64,000 nucleotides of DNA from NCBI GenBank assembly GCA_914767715.1, contig OU612075.1:12090001-12154000 (forward strand), in the 5' to 3' direction. Position numbers and translations under genes: made by a program. The notes beneath the pieces were generated by a model, which did no database searches, was not told the DNA's origin, and was given only the letters and a program-made list of their open reading frames with translations. Below are positions 1 through 12,303 of this stretch, in pieces (position 1 is the stretch's first letter; each line of letters begins with the position of its first letter). This DNA comes from Membranipora membranacea. Its lineage: Eukaryota > Bryozoa > Gymnolaemata > Cheilostomatida > Membraniporidae.

Positions 1-745
1 TATTATCTTATACCATCTCATGAAGGCTAGAAAGATGGATCCAGCAGTTTATGTTGTATTTTGAAATGAAGATTAAAATTATTCCGCATGCTTGACTAAA
101 ACACAGGTTATTGGAAATTATGAAAGGTGAAATATAATCACTAGCTAGGAGACTGAAATTGAGAAATTCACATATTAAATCCGTCAACCAGAGAGGGAAA
201 ATAACTTAATAAACAAATCAGGAGGGTAAAGTCCTGATCTGATATTTGATGTTCAATTAAGTTGGAGGCAATGACAACAACCTCTAGATCCTAAGTAGAG
301 GCTAACAACAAGCTTGGTTGCAATCTCTGCCGACCAATAGAGTTCACAGCCATGAACACATGTACTTTGCCCAAGAAAACATGTTATGAAAGGAAACACA
401 TTTACAAAATAAGTACATGGTTTCTTATTATCTCATATGCATACAGATATTTTTGGTAAACATGGAATTTGTGTTTGGTATCTAATATTGAAGTTTCACT
501 GTTAACTTACGCTGCTTATTTCACCGTAAAATTTCTTCTTTAGATTCTTCCATAGGATTTCGCTGTTATACAAGCTACCAATAACAGCAACCAGTCATCT
601 CAATTTCATGACGATGTCACAAAACGCAGATCTTTGCTTGCTCTAATGCTAGCTCACATTATAGCCAAACAAGTGGACGGGACAATCTGAAGGAAAAAAC
701 TGCAGTGCAAATGCAGCTTTAGGGAAATTAAATCATTACATCGTG
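1..745. other. no gene recognised
   Basis: AT-rich sequence with no long open frame, no recognisable domain and no clear repeat by eye. It lies downstream, in minus-strand terms, of the possible exon at 746-961 and may be intron or intergenic DNA. Confidence 0.5.
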
Positions 746-961
746 CTATTTGTGGTCTTTTTGAATACTACCCTTAATCTGCTCGAGGTCAAACAGATAG
801 TCATGATCATTTATAATGACCCCAGCATCACCTTGCCAATCAGTTTTAGCTCTGATACGATTCATAGTGCTTATACCAGGGCGTGGCTTCTTGAAGAATA
901 GGATGACGATGAAATAGATTAGGAATATAATGAGGCCCACTTTGACTACAACAACAATGCT
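746..961 (-). CDS. possible exon with one membrane segment
   Basis: The minus-strand frame opens after a possible splice acceptor (TGTCTAG, ending at 962); the same frame has a TGA a few codons further upstream, so the exon cannot extend much beyond this. It encodes a run of about 22 hydrophobic residues (VVVVKVGLIIFLIYFIVILF), then a basic FKKPRPG stretch and a charged, soluble tail ending in DHK before a stop. This is the pattern of a single membrane segment followed by a cytoplasmic tail. A possible donor (AAGG|GTAGTA) lies about 25 bases before the stop, so it could be an internal exon. I do not recognise the family. It is on the same strand as the PLAT exons at 12.3-13.6 kb, but nothing here links them. 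Confidence 0.35.
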   Translation of the reverse strand, partial: SIVVVVKVGLIIFLIYFIVILFFKKPRPGISTMNRIRAKTDWQGDAGVIINDHDYLFDLEQIKGSIQKDHK

Positions 962-3900
962 AGACACCGAGATTCAGTGTTTTCCATATATCTCCAACTG
1001 TAGGATGCAAAAAATATGAAATTGTTATGGTATTGTGTTCTCTTCATACTTTTGACACAACTTTTGATGCTGTCTGCGATACTTACAATTTTCTCTTGTG
1101 ACAGTTGAAAAGTTTTAATATAATGTAAACGTAACATGGGGTATTTGATATCATTGTACTTGATCAGGATACTGCATCAGAAAGATAATTTTGAGCAAAA
1201 CTTTTAAACAAGTAACTGTCATCTCTTAGTATTTTCGCATAGTTTCTGCAACAATAGATAGATAAATATCAAGACCGGTAAACAATCAACTGAATATTAT
1301 GATACTGTTTATGTGTGTTCAGAGCAACCTCTCCAGTAGTCCAACAACCACAGAGCAGCAACCCGCCTCAAAGACTGCCAATGTAGATCTATGGCATCAC
1401 CATCCAACAACTAAAGGTTAATATTAGTTGAAGGTAACTGGTTTGCTGGCCCTGTCAATGTCTAAAGCTTCTCATTAAAACTGTATTCATAGAGATATTT
1501 CTAATTTCTAATTGCCAAGTAGTAACCACACTGTAGGATTGAGCAATGCAGGTATAAGATATGTATAATCAACTAGGAATCAAGCACAACCACTTAATCA
1601 ACTATGCAGAAGATGTTACGAGGACAAGGAACATGGGAAAGTGTCAGCGTACAAAATTGAGAATCCCCTTAAACAGGTTAAGTAACTGTAAACTCAGTGA
1701 CTTGATGAATGCTCATGAATGGGAATGGATGTATTTTGACATTGGGGATCTTTCATGCCAAAACATGTTACATCATATATATTTAAAAAAGGCTTGGTTG
1801 ATACATATACTGCAAATTTATTTGATTGAACACCCAAATCAGCTGCTCTTTCTTCATCAATTAATATTGGAATGCGATGTTATAAAACCAAAACATATCC
1901 AGTAACTAGTCATCATATACCAAGCATTTTGACCTTTTGACCAGTCTTGTTGCAGTGACAGCAGGGGGTCTAAAACCCACTCAGCACATCAACACAAATC
2001 CTTCGCACTGACACTGATCAATATGTTTACAAAAGGTAAATGCAAAATTGTTGTGTGAAGATAATTATGATGGATTACAACCTTACACCTTTTGTTTCAC
2101 AATTCATTACTCACTATGTTCTCACTGCAGATTCAAATTAACACAAACAATGTGCGAGATCTAGTGTTGTCCATCATTATTAACACTTGCAACAGACGAT
2201 CAAATATATTGGGATATTGCATTGATGAAGGTGTCTAAACCGCTCCCAGCCCCTTGCAAAGCTAAACAGCAATAAGACCTAAGATAAGATAAGATAATAA
2301 TTCTGATCCTATCTTGAGTCAATGAGACATGAGATTTTCGCACTCAGCAATTTCTGACCACATGTCATGATTGCACTTATAAATTAGTTTGCAACTACCA
2401 TTTAATATCGCAAAACTCTCATAGATGTCTTGTAAAGGTTAAATGTTATTTCCCAGACATAGAAATCCCTAGAGCAGACTATTGAGTTTACAACAAAAAA
2501 AGCAAAGGCGACCCAACGACTAGCCATACTCTTGCAGCCACTCTATGTTTGAAAAGACAGGGCACATCTTCCTAAAACGAATCTTATGATGGTCATTGCC
2601 TTTATGTGTAGCGATGAGATAATGATTTGTTGAGAAGAGCTGTTCTGTTGGACAAAATGGATGTGCATGGTATTTTGGAAGTTGTGGTGGTGTAGTCTGT
2701 GCTCATCTTCAGACACTATTTCAAAATTTCAAACCAAACTTTGATGCCTCTCAATGAGGTAATTCCATACTGAGATAGGTAACTGTACCATACAAGAGCA
2801 GCATATCTAAGAACGGATACGGATATCTGATACGGATTGACAATAGTTACAGGCATGAGTTGAGTGGGTACGACGTGGCATGCCATATTTCACCGTTCAA
2901 AATTCTCACATTGAGCGCCTCACATCTTATTCACAGGTCAGAGAGCTGACTTGTTTGTGCACAGCCAAATTCTCGGTTAAAATCTCCCATTTTATCTTCA
3001 AATTCAAAAGTAAGGCATTTTGATGTGATGCAAAAAGTCACTTACAGCTCATCAAATACAATTTAAAAGCAAAAAGATTGATGAGCCTTATCTCTAAGAA
3101 TACATATTTCCAGTTTGGAAATTTCTTGTGTGCCAGTTGGCTCTGCCAGCTACTTCGCTAAAAACAGGCTTCGCTTGATAAAATGATGCAACGACATCCA
3201 ATCAAATCTTTGTTGAGGTTTTTATCATCAATAGCTCAGCAGCTTACAGAAGTGTATATATAGAAAGTCAATATTTGCTGACCGGATGGTCTCTAATTTC
3301 ATGCTTAGGCAAAGCTTTTACGCCTAGATTATTTGTAATGATTTGGATCTCACTTGGCTCATATTAGTATTGCTCTTAACAGTGTTAATCCCTACTCAGC
3401 CCTCTATCCATAGTACATTGTCGATGGACAATTTATACGATCCCCTCATTTTCCTTTGATTAAGAATATACAGATGGACCCTTCTAGCCCATTATAACAA
3501 AGTTAATGTTTTAGACCCATAGGATAGAAGCTGCAGGATTTATTAGCTTTCGACTTCACACAATGCTGTTCCCAAATCCATGTGTATGCGCTCTCTTATT
3601 TACAATTTGAAGTCACATTTGGCATTCAATACATTATTTCTTAAAGAGCAATAAAGAGGATTAAATTTTTCGAGTCGAGAAGCATATTTTCTCCTTTTTA
3701 GCTTTCACTTCCAACTTGTGTCCATAAGCTACTTGAAGGGTTGCTCTTAATTAAACTGGGACTTTCGATATGATAATAATTACAGGGAGGTGTGACAGTA
3801 GCTTTTAGAAAAACAAAAGGTGTTCACTCATTGATATTGCATTGCAAACAACTAACGATCAATATATGCATTTGAGTGTATAACTCTGATCCATGAAAGC

Positions 3901-6900
3901 CTGTTCTACTGAAAAATGGTGGCGATTGTATATTCTAGTATACAAATATTCTTGTTGTTGATTGAGAAGTGGCCACAAGGACCAAAGGGGATGGATTATT
4001 ATGATGACTTGCAGCTTTATATTACGCAAAGTTAGTCATGAGCAGCTGTAAACAATTAACAAGTACAAATCTGTAAACTATGAATCAAACAAAATGTATT
4101 ATTACTCAAGTTTGAACAGGTAGTCATAAATGGCGAACACTATTCTAGATTGTCAAGCGGTCAATGGCCTAAGTCTCCAGCCACAAGCTGATGTAACAAG
4201 GCACCATTTACCACATTGGTGGGTAATAAAGTTCATAATATAATATATATCTGTAACACTTTTACGATCATCTTACACATTTCAGCCACAACAATGATCT
4301 GTGTGGAAATTGACGTCGTCACTATGCAGCAAATCACAATTAACAGCTTCAGAAAGTCACAAGTTCTGGTTCATTCACTTGGTCTTCGACAAAAAACACA
4401 TTAGAATCTTGAAATAAGTTTTGCCTAAATCCGTCTTGACGCAAGATGGTTCTGGAAAGAGACTAGCGAGTAAGAATTAGATACTCTCTTAGTCAAACTT
4501 TCTAACTCCTATTTTCATAATTTTATACACTCATAGATGTAGAATGCAATACTAACACTTAGCTCTCACACTTTCGACAATCAAAATTCACAAAAAAGAT
4601 TAAAGGCGAAATTCACAGCAAAAATACCCAGATAACAGAATATACCCCATCAAAAGCTTTTGAAACTTTGCTAGTTTGAAAACTTTAACACAGTATACAT
4701 CCCTTACACACCTTGAACAGTTAATTGCATCACAATTTGAATTTTTCAATATGGGTTGAGTGAATATTACTGCATAATATTATGCCAATTCACAAATCAA
4801 CTTGTGGGATAATGGCAAGTTTATTTTCATTAATATGATATTTGAATCAAACATCATTGATTAATGCTTGTTTCACTGGTACTGTGATAAAATTCTAATT
4901 TGCCATGCTTTCACAATTGCGAAAATAGCTCCTACATGTTGTGCGGCAGTAAGAAATGCAATAAATTTGACCTGCAGCTTTCATGTTGCCTTGTGTTTGG
5001 ACCTAAACGCAAATCAAAGTTGAGCCAAAACTTCTGATCTGTCAAAAATTGTTTTAATTTACAATGACGGATTTACAAATTGCAATTTAGTTATTCATAT
5101 TTTTGATCGAGTTTTATGCCCATTGACAACAACTTGAAAATTGGAGAGGCTTGAAATGAGATCGCAAAAACAGTAGCTGAATAACCATAATTCATGTCCT
5201 CTTATTCAGAACTTACCATATTTCAGAATCCCAAATATGACAAGCTTAATCTGTATATCTGTCCTACAAATGATCACTGAACCCATTAAATTCTGCCTCA
5301 AAACCTTTACAATTTACCTTTCCAAGACATTTCCATTAACTTGACAGCAAATTTTTTTCTCATGATATCGTACACACCTAGCACATATGGCAGTTTTACT
5401 ACTCATCATTCGTTGTCATATTTTCATGGGTCCGACTTCGATGTCACATGTAACTGGCAAGCGCAATTAAAAACTGTTAGCTTCAATTTTTTTTCGATTA
5501 ATTTTTGAAGTCTTTCATTCATAGAGTTTTGATAGCAAGTGCCCAGGAGGACCAATAGAAAACGAAGTTTTAGTGCTGTCTTTACCGTGGGAGGGGGTAT
5601 ATTATGATATGTTTAAAGATAAACATAGTGACGAGGTAGGACCTGATAACCAGTATCACTGAAAATGCAAATACTAAAATTTTAATCAAATGTGAAGTAC
5701 AATGAGGGAAATGTCTGCAAACTGTGTTCTACTTCCCAAATAGATATTTTTTATTTCCGTCTGGATTTGGTGACATGGAAACAACCAAACTTCCTGAAAA
5801 AGTTTTCCTGAAAACCCACCGTATAGCATTAAACAACTACGCCCCACTGGCAATAAGTCAAAAGAAAAAAAAAACTTCGAAAGTGAGTTGAGAAATGAAA
5901 TCAATCATAATACCAACTCATCAACTCCCAGATCTTCAGAGTCACCTTTCCTTCTTCAAAGGTTTGACAACTATTGGGGAACCATGTTCATGTAACGAAA
6001 CCTTGAGTCAGGCCTCAGCAAAGAAAGTAATTCAAGAAAGCAAAATCAAGCAGTCTTGTCATTGGAGAATAATTTTGCATTTAGTTGTACATAATACCGT
6101 GGGAAGTGGAGAAAATAATAATGCCACTGGAAAATAATGAACTTTCCCCACCAACAAAACCACTGTTTAACCCTAGTGTAACAATTAATTTTCCAACTAC
6201 AGACTGACTGAAAAGTCTACTTGTTTGTTTTAGGTTTAAATCTGCTCTTTAAGAAACTACTAAGTATCTCGTGTTGGGAATCAGGGTAGTATTATTAGAC
6301 TGACTTATTGATCACTTTCATTTTCTGCTCTGTGTGGTTGTAATTGAAAACACTCAGTAATGCAGTTGGTTGTGTAAGTGTAAATCTTAATTGGCAACAG
6401 GAACAAGGCAGTGCTTTTGGTAAATATTAGAATACAAACTAGTCCAAGATTTCAGAAAATATTTTTGTACTATATCACTTCTGCGATTGGATGGTGAGAC
6501 AGGATTTTTGTGGGGGGAGGGGGGGGTAGTGATTTCAAGTTTACAGAACTATGAATTCTCCAATGATACAATGCAATGGCACAAGGCTGCTATTCATAAG
6601 CTATATTAATAATTGAACCAGATGTGAGAAGTGAGCTGGTCAATATCCCCATATGATATATATTATGATGGCTAGGACAACTTAAACAGGCATCTCAAAC
6701 AGCAAATTCATACAAGTAACACTGCCCTCTTCTACAGTATTACTCTTCACGTAACTAATGTATCTAAAGGTTGAGAGCTGACACAGTTCTTAGTGTAAGT
6801 TCAACTTCTTTGTTGTAACAAAACCTTATCTATACAAAGATTTTGATGCTCAACTTTACTCACCGTGAAAAAGTGGTGCTGGGAGATCGAGTGAAGACAC

Positions 6901-8363
6901 TTAGTAGAATGTGGGCGTCTCTGAACTCACGGACAACCAGAGGCTAAGAGAATAGGAGTTAAGCTCATCAAAAGATGTCAGCGGAACACTACAATGCAAA
7001 CAACACAATGCCATGGTCAAAGCCGTAACAAATATGGTCTATTTGAAACCAATATCAGTTTTAACAAGAATTGTCAGGTCAAGCACAGGGCCTAATATAC
7101 GACATGACAGTTGATTCCTGATATAACCAGTACATAGACTTCTCATTAGGACATTTCAACATGATGAGATCACAAACTTGCCCCTCTGAAGGTATTTCGC
7201 CAGACTATTTACTGCATCATTTGTCACCAGCTTGTAAGATATTCATATTACTATTTAGCTATCATCGATGTATAATCACGCATGGAGATCCCTCCTCAAA
7301 TAACCATCTCACACCATTTGTATTTATGACAGTATGCAGCTATAATATGCTTCAACACTTTCATAGGACATTACCTTACTGTGGCCATTGCTCCAACATT
7401 TGCCTCTCTTGGAACGCCCAGCCATCAAATGTAAACAAATCGCCACTCTTTTAGAGATTTTAGATCACGAATAGAAATGCAGTTCAGAAACCTGTAAATA
7501 GAAAACCTGAGGCATATATGATATCAATAGACTGCAAACCCAGTTGCTCTCTAGAGTTTACCGTATATGTTAAGATGCTATGCTAAAAAATTATTTTACT
7601 ATAGGTACTTTGATCTGGTGAAAAGCTTATTTTCTTTTCTTTTATTCACCATTGTTCACCTTCACATGAATATGATCTTATAATTGACCTGGCTGTCTTA
7701 GGTAAACAGTATGATATAGTCCCCTCCCTCCAGACTCTTGCTCCCTTCTGGAGAAGATGGATACATTACATATTAGTTCATGACATGCATTGATTTGAGC
7801 TTCTAAGGAGGAAGGGTCTTCCAGACATAACAAAGGTGTCTTTAATGCAAGAAAAGTTACAATAGACAGTATGTAATTCAATACAGTCGATGAAGAATGG
7901 AATGAATGAGTAGCAGCATGACATATTGAAGCTCAAATTTTAACGGTATTGGTAATGAAAATTAGATCTGGCCTGGAGCAAAACTAAGGACTGTGAGAGT
8001 TTTTCCTTTATCCGTTTTATTCAACTATTTGACTGAAAATTTTTCGCATGAATCCATGTTTAGCTTAATATTTTATTGTCTGTTGTAATCATTTTGAATA
8101 ATTTTTTTCATTAGGAGCCAAAAACATGAGGAATAATACAAATTGCCAGTGACGAAAAAGTGACTTAGCTGTGCAACTCAGTTTAAAAGATAAATCATAT
8201 GGATTGCCTCTTAGTTATCCAGGCAGTTTTTGGGTATGGAATTTTCCAGAGATGCAATTGGGAGAGGTAATGATCAGGTGGTCCATATTTGTTTTGAATA
8301 AAAGGAGTGGTTCTTTCTATTAAATAAATTGAAACCAAACAAGTTGGTGGTTTGCTGCCATTC
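962..8363. other. long stretch without a recognised gene
   Basis: About 7.4 kb of AT-rich DNA. Open frames here are short, lack recognisable motifs and look like chance. Small landmarks are a three-unit AAGAT repeat near 2281-2295 and a G-rich run near 6511-6527. No terminal inverted repeats, tRNA genes or transposon coding remnants were recognised. Some of it may be intron of the gene whose PLAT exons lie at 12.3-13.6 kb. Confidence 0.45.
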
Positions 8364-8371
8364 AGTGAAAC
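8364..8371. repeat. 8-bp target-site duplication, left copy
   Basis: AGTGAAAC directly precedes the CAGGGGCG end of the miniature element and recurs directly after its other end at 8787-8794. An exact 8-bp duplication is the length typical of hAT-superfamily insertion. Confidence 0.85.
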
Positions 8372-8786
8372 CAGGGGCGTATATTCTAAAAAATTTCACT
8401 CACTGACTTTTCAGAGATGAGCATAATAATCGGGCGCAGCCCGATCCACATGCTGTAGGCGTGGCGGGGAGGGTGTGGGAGGGGCGCTTAAGCGCCCTCC
8501 CACCACGGAAATTTTTGCATATCGGTAGCAAAATAGTGCAAGCAGAGAGGTATTTCAATGGCTCACTGAGCTGTTGGGTACTTTCAGAAAACAACTCAAT
8601 AGCAGTAGAAGATTACGGTAAAAATGCTCCAGTTATAAAGCAACCATTTGAACAAAAACCGACCTGGACGGGATTCGAACCCGCGACAATATTATTAATA
8701 GTGATTATAAGGCAGACGCTCTACACACTGAGCTATTCAGCCACTCATGGAAATCCGTGGGCCGTGAGTGCTAATATACGCCACTG
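8372..8786. mobile_element. non-autonomous hAT-type miniature transposon with internal tRNA-like sequence, copy 1
   Basis: The 415-bp element begins CAGGGGCGTATATT and ends AATATACGCCACTG, so the ends are imperfect inverted repeats of at least 14 bp, and TCACTCAC/GTGAGTG repeats just inside them extend the symmetry. It is flanked by AGTGAAAC on both sides. CAGKGGCG ends with 8-bp duplications are the hAT-superfamily signature. There is no transposase frame, so it would need a transposase supplied in trans. Inside are two GC-rich hairpins (8429-8445 and about 8475-8503, the second centred on CTTAAG) and, near the right end, a minus-strand tRNA-like segment (8661-8743). A closely similar copy lies at 26412-26815. 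The core is far more GC-rich than the surrounding DNA. The open frames across it are chance frames through GC-rich repeat DNA. Confidence 0.85.
8661..8743 (-). pseudogene. tRNA-like segment (possible Pol III promoter) inside the hAT miniature element
   Basis: On the minus strand this reads as a tRNA head: TAGCTCAGTGTGTAGAGCG matches an A box and D arm, and GGGTTCGAATCCC matches a B box and T arm, with a 5-bp T stem that can pair. The acceptor and anticodon stems pair poorly and the spacer between the arms is too long, so it is not a functional tRNA gene. It resembles the head of a tRNA-derived SINE. Whether polymerase III still uses it cannot be told from sequence. Confidence 0.7.
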
Positions 8787-8794
8787 AGTGAAAC
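8787..8794. repeat. 8-bp target-site duplication, right copy
   Basis: AGTGAAAC, identical to 8364-8371, abuts the CACTG end of the miniature element. Confidence 0.85.
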
Positions 8795-9115
8795 GATATA
8801 GGCAGCAAAACAAACTGGGTTATAAACCTGCTATGTTACTTCAACAACGGAAATCCTCTCTTATGCGTTCGAATGCAATAATTTTGTGAGATTGTAGTAA
8901 TTTTTATTCTGGGCCTTAACTTCCGAATTGTCACATAAGCCCAGGTAAAAGTTTGTTGGAGCCAGCTTGAAAAGCCTCTGCTCCAAAACAAATACTGAAA
9001 CTCACTAAATGATCACAACTTTTTGGGCATGAATAGAATTTGACTCACAATGCTTTCTCCACCAGTTATTTTTGGCGCCGAAAATGGCGGCCGTGTTTTG
9101 AAAGGGCTCCTGTAA

Positions 9116-11164
9116 TTATCAGCATTTGAACTGTTTTATACCAGTTATAGCAATCTATCATCAGCTTACTGCATCAACATAGATCGTAAGACCCTCCTAC
9201 ACATTGGCAGAAGAACTAAATCTGTACAAAAAGAACTCTGGAACAGTAAATATAAGGACTTAGTAAAATCCCAATCACCGGAGATTCTATGGAGTAAAAA
9301 AAGGGGGAGAAGATCAGGAGCCAGACAAAAAGTCAGGGACAGCTGTTCCAATAACAAGATAAAGTCAGCCTTACCTAGCATCTTACTGTCTAATACCAAC
9401 AGGATTTACAACAAAATAGATGAACTAGAGGCAGCAATACAATCAAAACATCTGAAGAATTGCTGCCTGCTTGCTTTCTCAGAAACATGGTTGACATCTA
9501 ATATCCTTGACACTCAAATAGCCCTAGATGGATATTGGACTCTCAGGAGCGATAGGGACCACATCACCACCAATAAAAATCAAGGTGGAGGATTATTAAT
9601 TTATATTAATGATAAGTGGTGCGACAGTGGAAGTATCATATCGACCCATTCAGAGCGCACCCTGGAGATGATGGCAGTCAGACTAAGACCCTACTGGTTG
9701 CCAAGGGAAATCCCCTGCATTATTGTGTTAATGGTATACTGTACACTGTTTGGCGCGCCCTCTAGTGGCGTTGTCAAGGAGACTGTTAAGAAAATCCACG
9801 ATACAATAGAAACATTAGAAAGGGGAAATCCCTCAGCTACAATCTATGCTCTGGGGGACTTCAATAGCGCCTATATACAGCTCCCACACTTCAAACAGCA
9901 TGTTACCTGTTCCACCAGAGGTAACAAAATCCTTGATAAATGCTACCTGAATATCAAGAACAGTTACAAATCTATCAAGCTCCCAGAGCTAGGAAACTCT
10001 GACCATGCATGTGTCTATCTTCTTCCAACATATAAACACAGGGCATTGGTCAGTCAGCCTGTTACAGTCACTAAGCAGATATGGAGTGAAGACAACATGA
10101 ATAAGCTACTAAGCTGTCTAGATGATACCAACTGGGATGAACTGCTTACTGCTCCTGATGCAAATGAAGCCGCTGACACATTTGTAGACTACCTGAACTT
10201 CTCAATGGAAACATGTATACCAACCAAACGATTAGTCATACCAGCCAACAACAAAACGTGGATGACTCCTAGAATCAGCCGGCTGATTGGTGAGAGAACC
10301 CAGGCTTACCAAAGTAACTCAGCTGAACACCGCATATTGAAAGGGCAAGTCCAGAAAGCCATAAGAGAGGCAAAGCATAATCATGCCTCAGACATTGAGA
10401 CTAGAATGCAATGTAATAGTAGACTAGCATGGAGTCAGTTGAAGTCAATCTTGAAATTAAAAGATAATGCAAAAGGGTGCTCTCTTGATTCTGATATATT
10501 GAATGCTTTTTTCAATCGTTTTGATAAACAGAGTGAGTGTCCAGACTTACCATCTCTTGAACCTATTTTTGATGATTTTTCTTTTGAGGAAGTTTATGCA
10601 ACTCTATGTAATGTACAAATGTGTAAGAGCCCGGGTCCAGACAACATCACCGCAAAAATGCTCAAATGTGCTGCATCCACCCTAGCACAACCCCTGACAC
10701 TGCTTTTTAATCGATCACTTCAGGAAGGTGTTATCCCTAGAGTTTGGAAAACAGCAAATATCAAACCTATTCCTAAGTGTGCAGGGGCATCAGATCCTAA
10801 AGATTTTAGGCCGATAGCCCTCACCTCCATCGTGGGCAAATGTCTCGAGCGTCTGGTCATGAAACGACTCTCACCATTACTAGACGACCCCACCCAGTTT
10901 GCGTATAAGTCTGGCAGGTCTACTGAAGATGCTCTAATCACTCTGATCGACTCGGTAACTGAACATCTTGATAGCCATGCTAAAAATCGGGTCCGAGCTC
11001 TTTTTATAGACTTTTCTAGTGCTTTTAACACCATCAATCCTGCCACAATAATCAGCAAACTCGATAGCTACAACATCAATCCTAACATCATCAACTGGCT
11101 ATATAACTTCCTTACAAATAGAACACAGCGAGTTATTACATCACTCAACACGTCAAAACATTGA
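9116..11164 (+). pseudogene. LINE ORF2, part A: endonuclease and reverse transcriptase up to the catalytic core
   Basis: The frame is open from 9116 (a stop precedes it at 9113) to a TGA at 11162-11164. No ATG clearly marks the true start. Features in order: a basic linker followed by LPSILLSNTNRIYNKIDEL; endonuclease motifs SETWL, GGGLLIYI, RPYWLPREI, GDFN, LDKCYLN and GNSDH, with the expected acidic and histidine residues present; a middle domain; then reverse-transcriptase motifs SPGPDNI, FRPIALTS, FAYKSGRSTEDAL and, in motif A, FIDFSSAFNTI with its catalytic aspartate. The protein nicks target DNA and copies the element RNA into the nick. Apart from the frame break at its end this part looks intact, which suggests a fairly young copy. 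Confidence 0.85.
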
Positions 11165-11952
11165 GCACTTCAACTGGAAGCCCTCAGGGATGCGTCATCA
11201 GCCCACTGCTATTCTCCTTTTATGTTGTCGATATGCCATCAACAAGCAACATCAAACTAGTAAAATATGCCGACGACACTGTGATCATTGAATTGTTGAC
11301 AGAAAACCAGCCATCTGAACTTCAAACAATGACTAATACCATCAACTCATGGTGCGCGGATAATGACCTAATACTCAATGCAAAGAAAACAAAAGAAATG
11401 GTCATGTGCAATGCAAGGGATAACCCAAGCTACCCACAACTGCTTGTAAACAATACTTCAATTGAGCAGGTAGAACAATTTACATACTTAGGCACCATTA
11501 TTACCAACAAACTGGATTTTACTCTGAACACCTTGAAAACTACAACGAAAGCTCGCCAAAGGCTACATATAATCGCCAAGCTATACCATCTCGGTGTCAC
11601 TGAGAAACTAATAACGACCTGCTACAAGTCCTTCATAGAGTCAGTAATCACCTACCACCTGGTTGTGCTATATAGTCATCTGAGCGCAGACTCTAAGAAA
11701 AAGTTAAAATCTGTGATAAGAACTGCAGGTTACCTATCAGGCGAACTTACGTTCACACCCGTAGACGACCTTTACTCTAATATACTGAAAGTAAAGAGCC
11801 TCCGTATGATTGCCACCGAAGATGAACCACTACTCCGTCTTAACCAGCTGCCGTCAGGCAGATATCAATCAGTCAAGTTCCGCGTGCAGATCCGTGCCAA
11901 ATGTTTTAGAGCAGAATGTATCAAATACCTAAATAGTGTCTTCCAAAAGTAA
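11143..11952 (+). pseudogene. LINE ORF2, part B: reverse-transcriptase palm and C-terminus after a frameshift
   Basis: This continues the reverse transcriptase in a different frame from part A. The shift lies in the overlap of the two open frames, about 11143-11164. The first clear motif is STGSPQGCVISPLLF, followed by the catalytic box VKYADDTVI (both aspartates present), the WCADNDLILNAKKTKEM region, the FTYLGTII thumb motif, and a C-terminal region that ends at a TAA just after FQK. Only the indel keeps the catalytic core from being continuous. A sequencing or assembly indel cannot be excluded. Confidence 0.85.
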
Positions 11953-12070
11953 TAGTATTTTTTATGGTCTTATCATTTTATTTATTTTTACAGAATCAAC
12001 AGTTTTAATAATTTTTACAGAGCACCCTACAGAGACAGTTTTATTTCTCAGAGATTGAGACCAAATATAA

Positions 12071-12117
12071 ACATACATACATACATACATACATACATAC
12101 AAATATAAACATACATA
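12071..12117 (+). repeat. ACAT microsatellite forming the LINE 3' end
   Basis: About seven tandem copies of ACAT, interrupted by AAATATA and then continued. Its place just after the short LINE 3' untranslated region suggests it is the element's own repeat tail. Confidence 0.75.
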
Positions 12118-12303
12118 CTTACTTCAAATTGTGAAGTGCTGTTTCGTGATATGGTTGTGTTTTTTCCGAATTTCAAACAGAATATATGCAATGATATGCC
12201 TGTTTTTAGATTTAATGAGATGATTGGTCTCATTTAAAACAGTTCTGATTTATAAGCGATAACTGACTCAACATCATATAACCAAGTAGTCTTAACTTCT
12301 CAC

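Larger units (their letters stand above)
9116..12117 (+). mobile_element. Rex1/Babar-like (CR1/Jockey-group) LINE retrotransposon, nearly complete
   Basis: A plus-strand non-LTR retrotransposon of about 3 kb. One long frame carries an apurinic-type endonuclease and most of a reverse transcriptase; after one frameshift a second frame carries the rest. The 3' end is a short untranslated region running into an ACAT microsatellite (about 12071-12117), in which AAATATAAACATAC occurs twice; short tandem-repeat tails are typical of CR1/L2/Rex-type LINEs. The motifs RPYWLPRE and FIDFSSAFNTI favour the Rex1/Babar lineage, but this is from recognition only. No ORF1 was found, so the copy may be 5'-truncated. 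It lies just downstream, in minus-strand terms, of the PLAT exon at 12304-12488, and so probably sits in an intron of that gene. I could not define target-site duplications. Confidence 0.85.

Noticed and set aside
8461-8787. 108-codon open frame across the miniature element
   Set aside because: It runs through inverted ends, hairpins and the reverse complement of a tRNA-like unit; the sister copy does not keep it.
10720-11058. 112-codon minus-strand frame inside the LINE
   Set aside because: It is antisense to the reverse-transcriptase domain and explained as a shadow of that coding frame.
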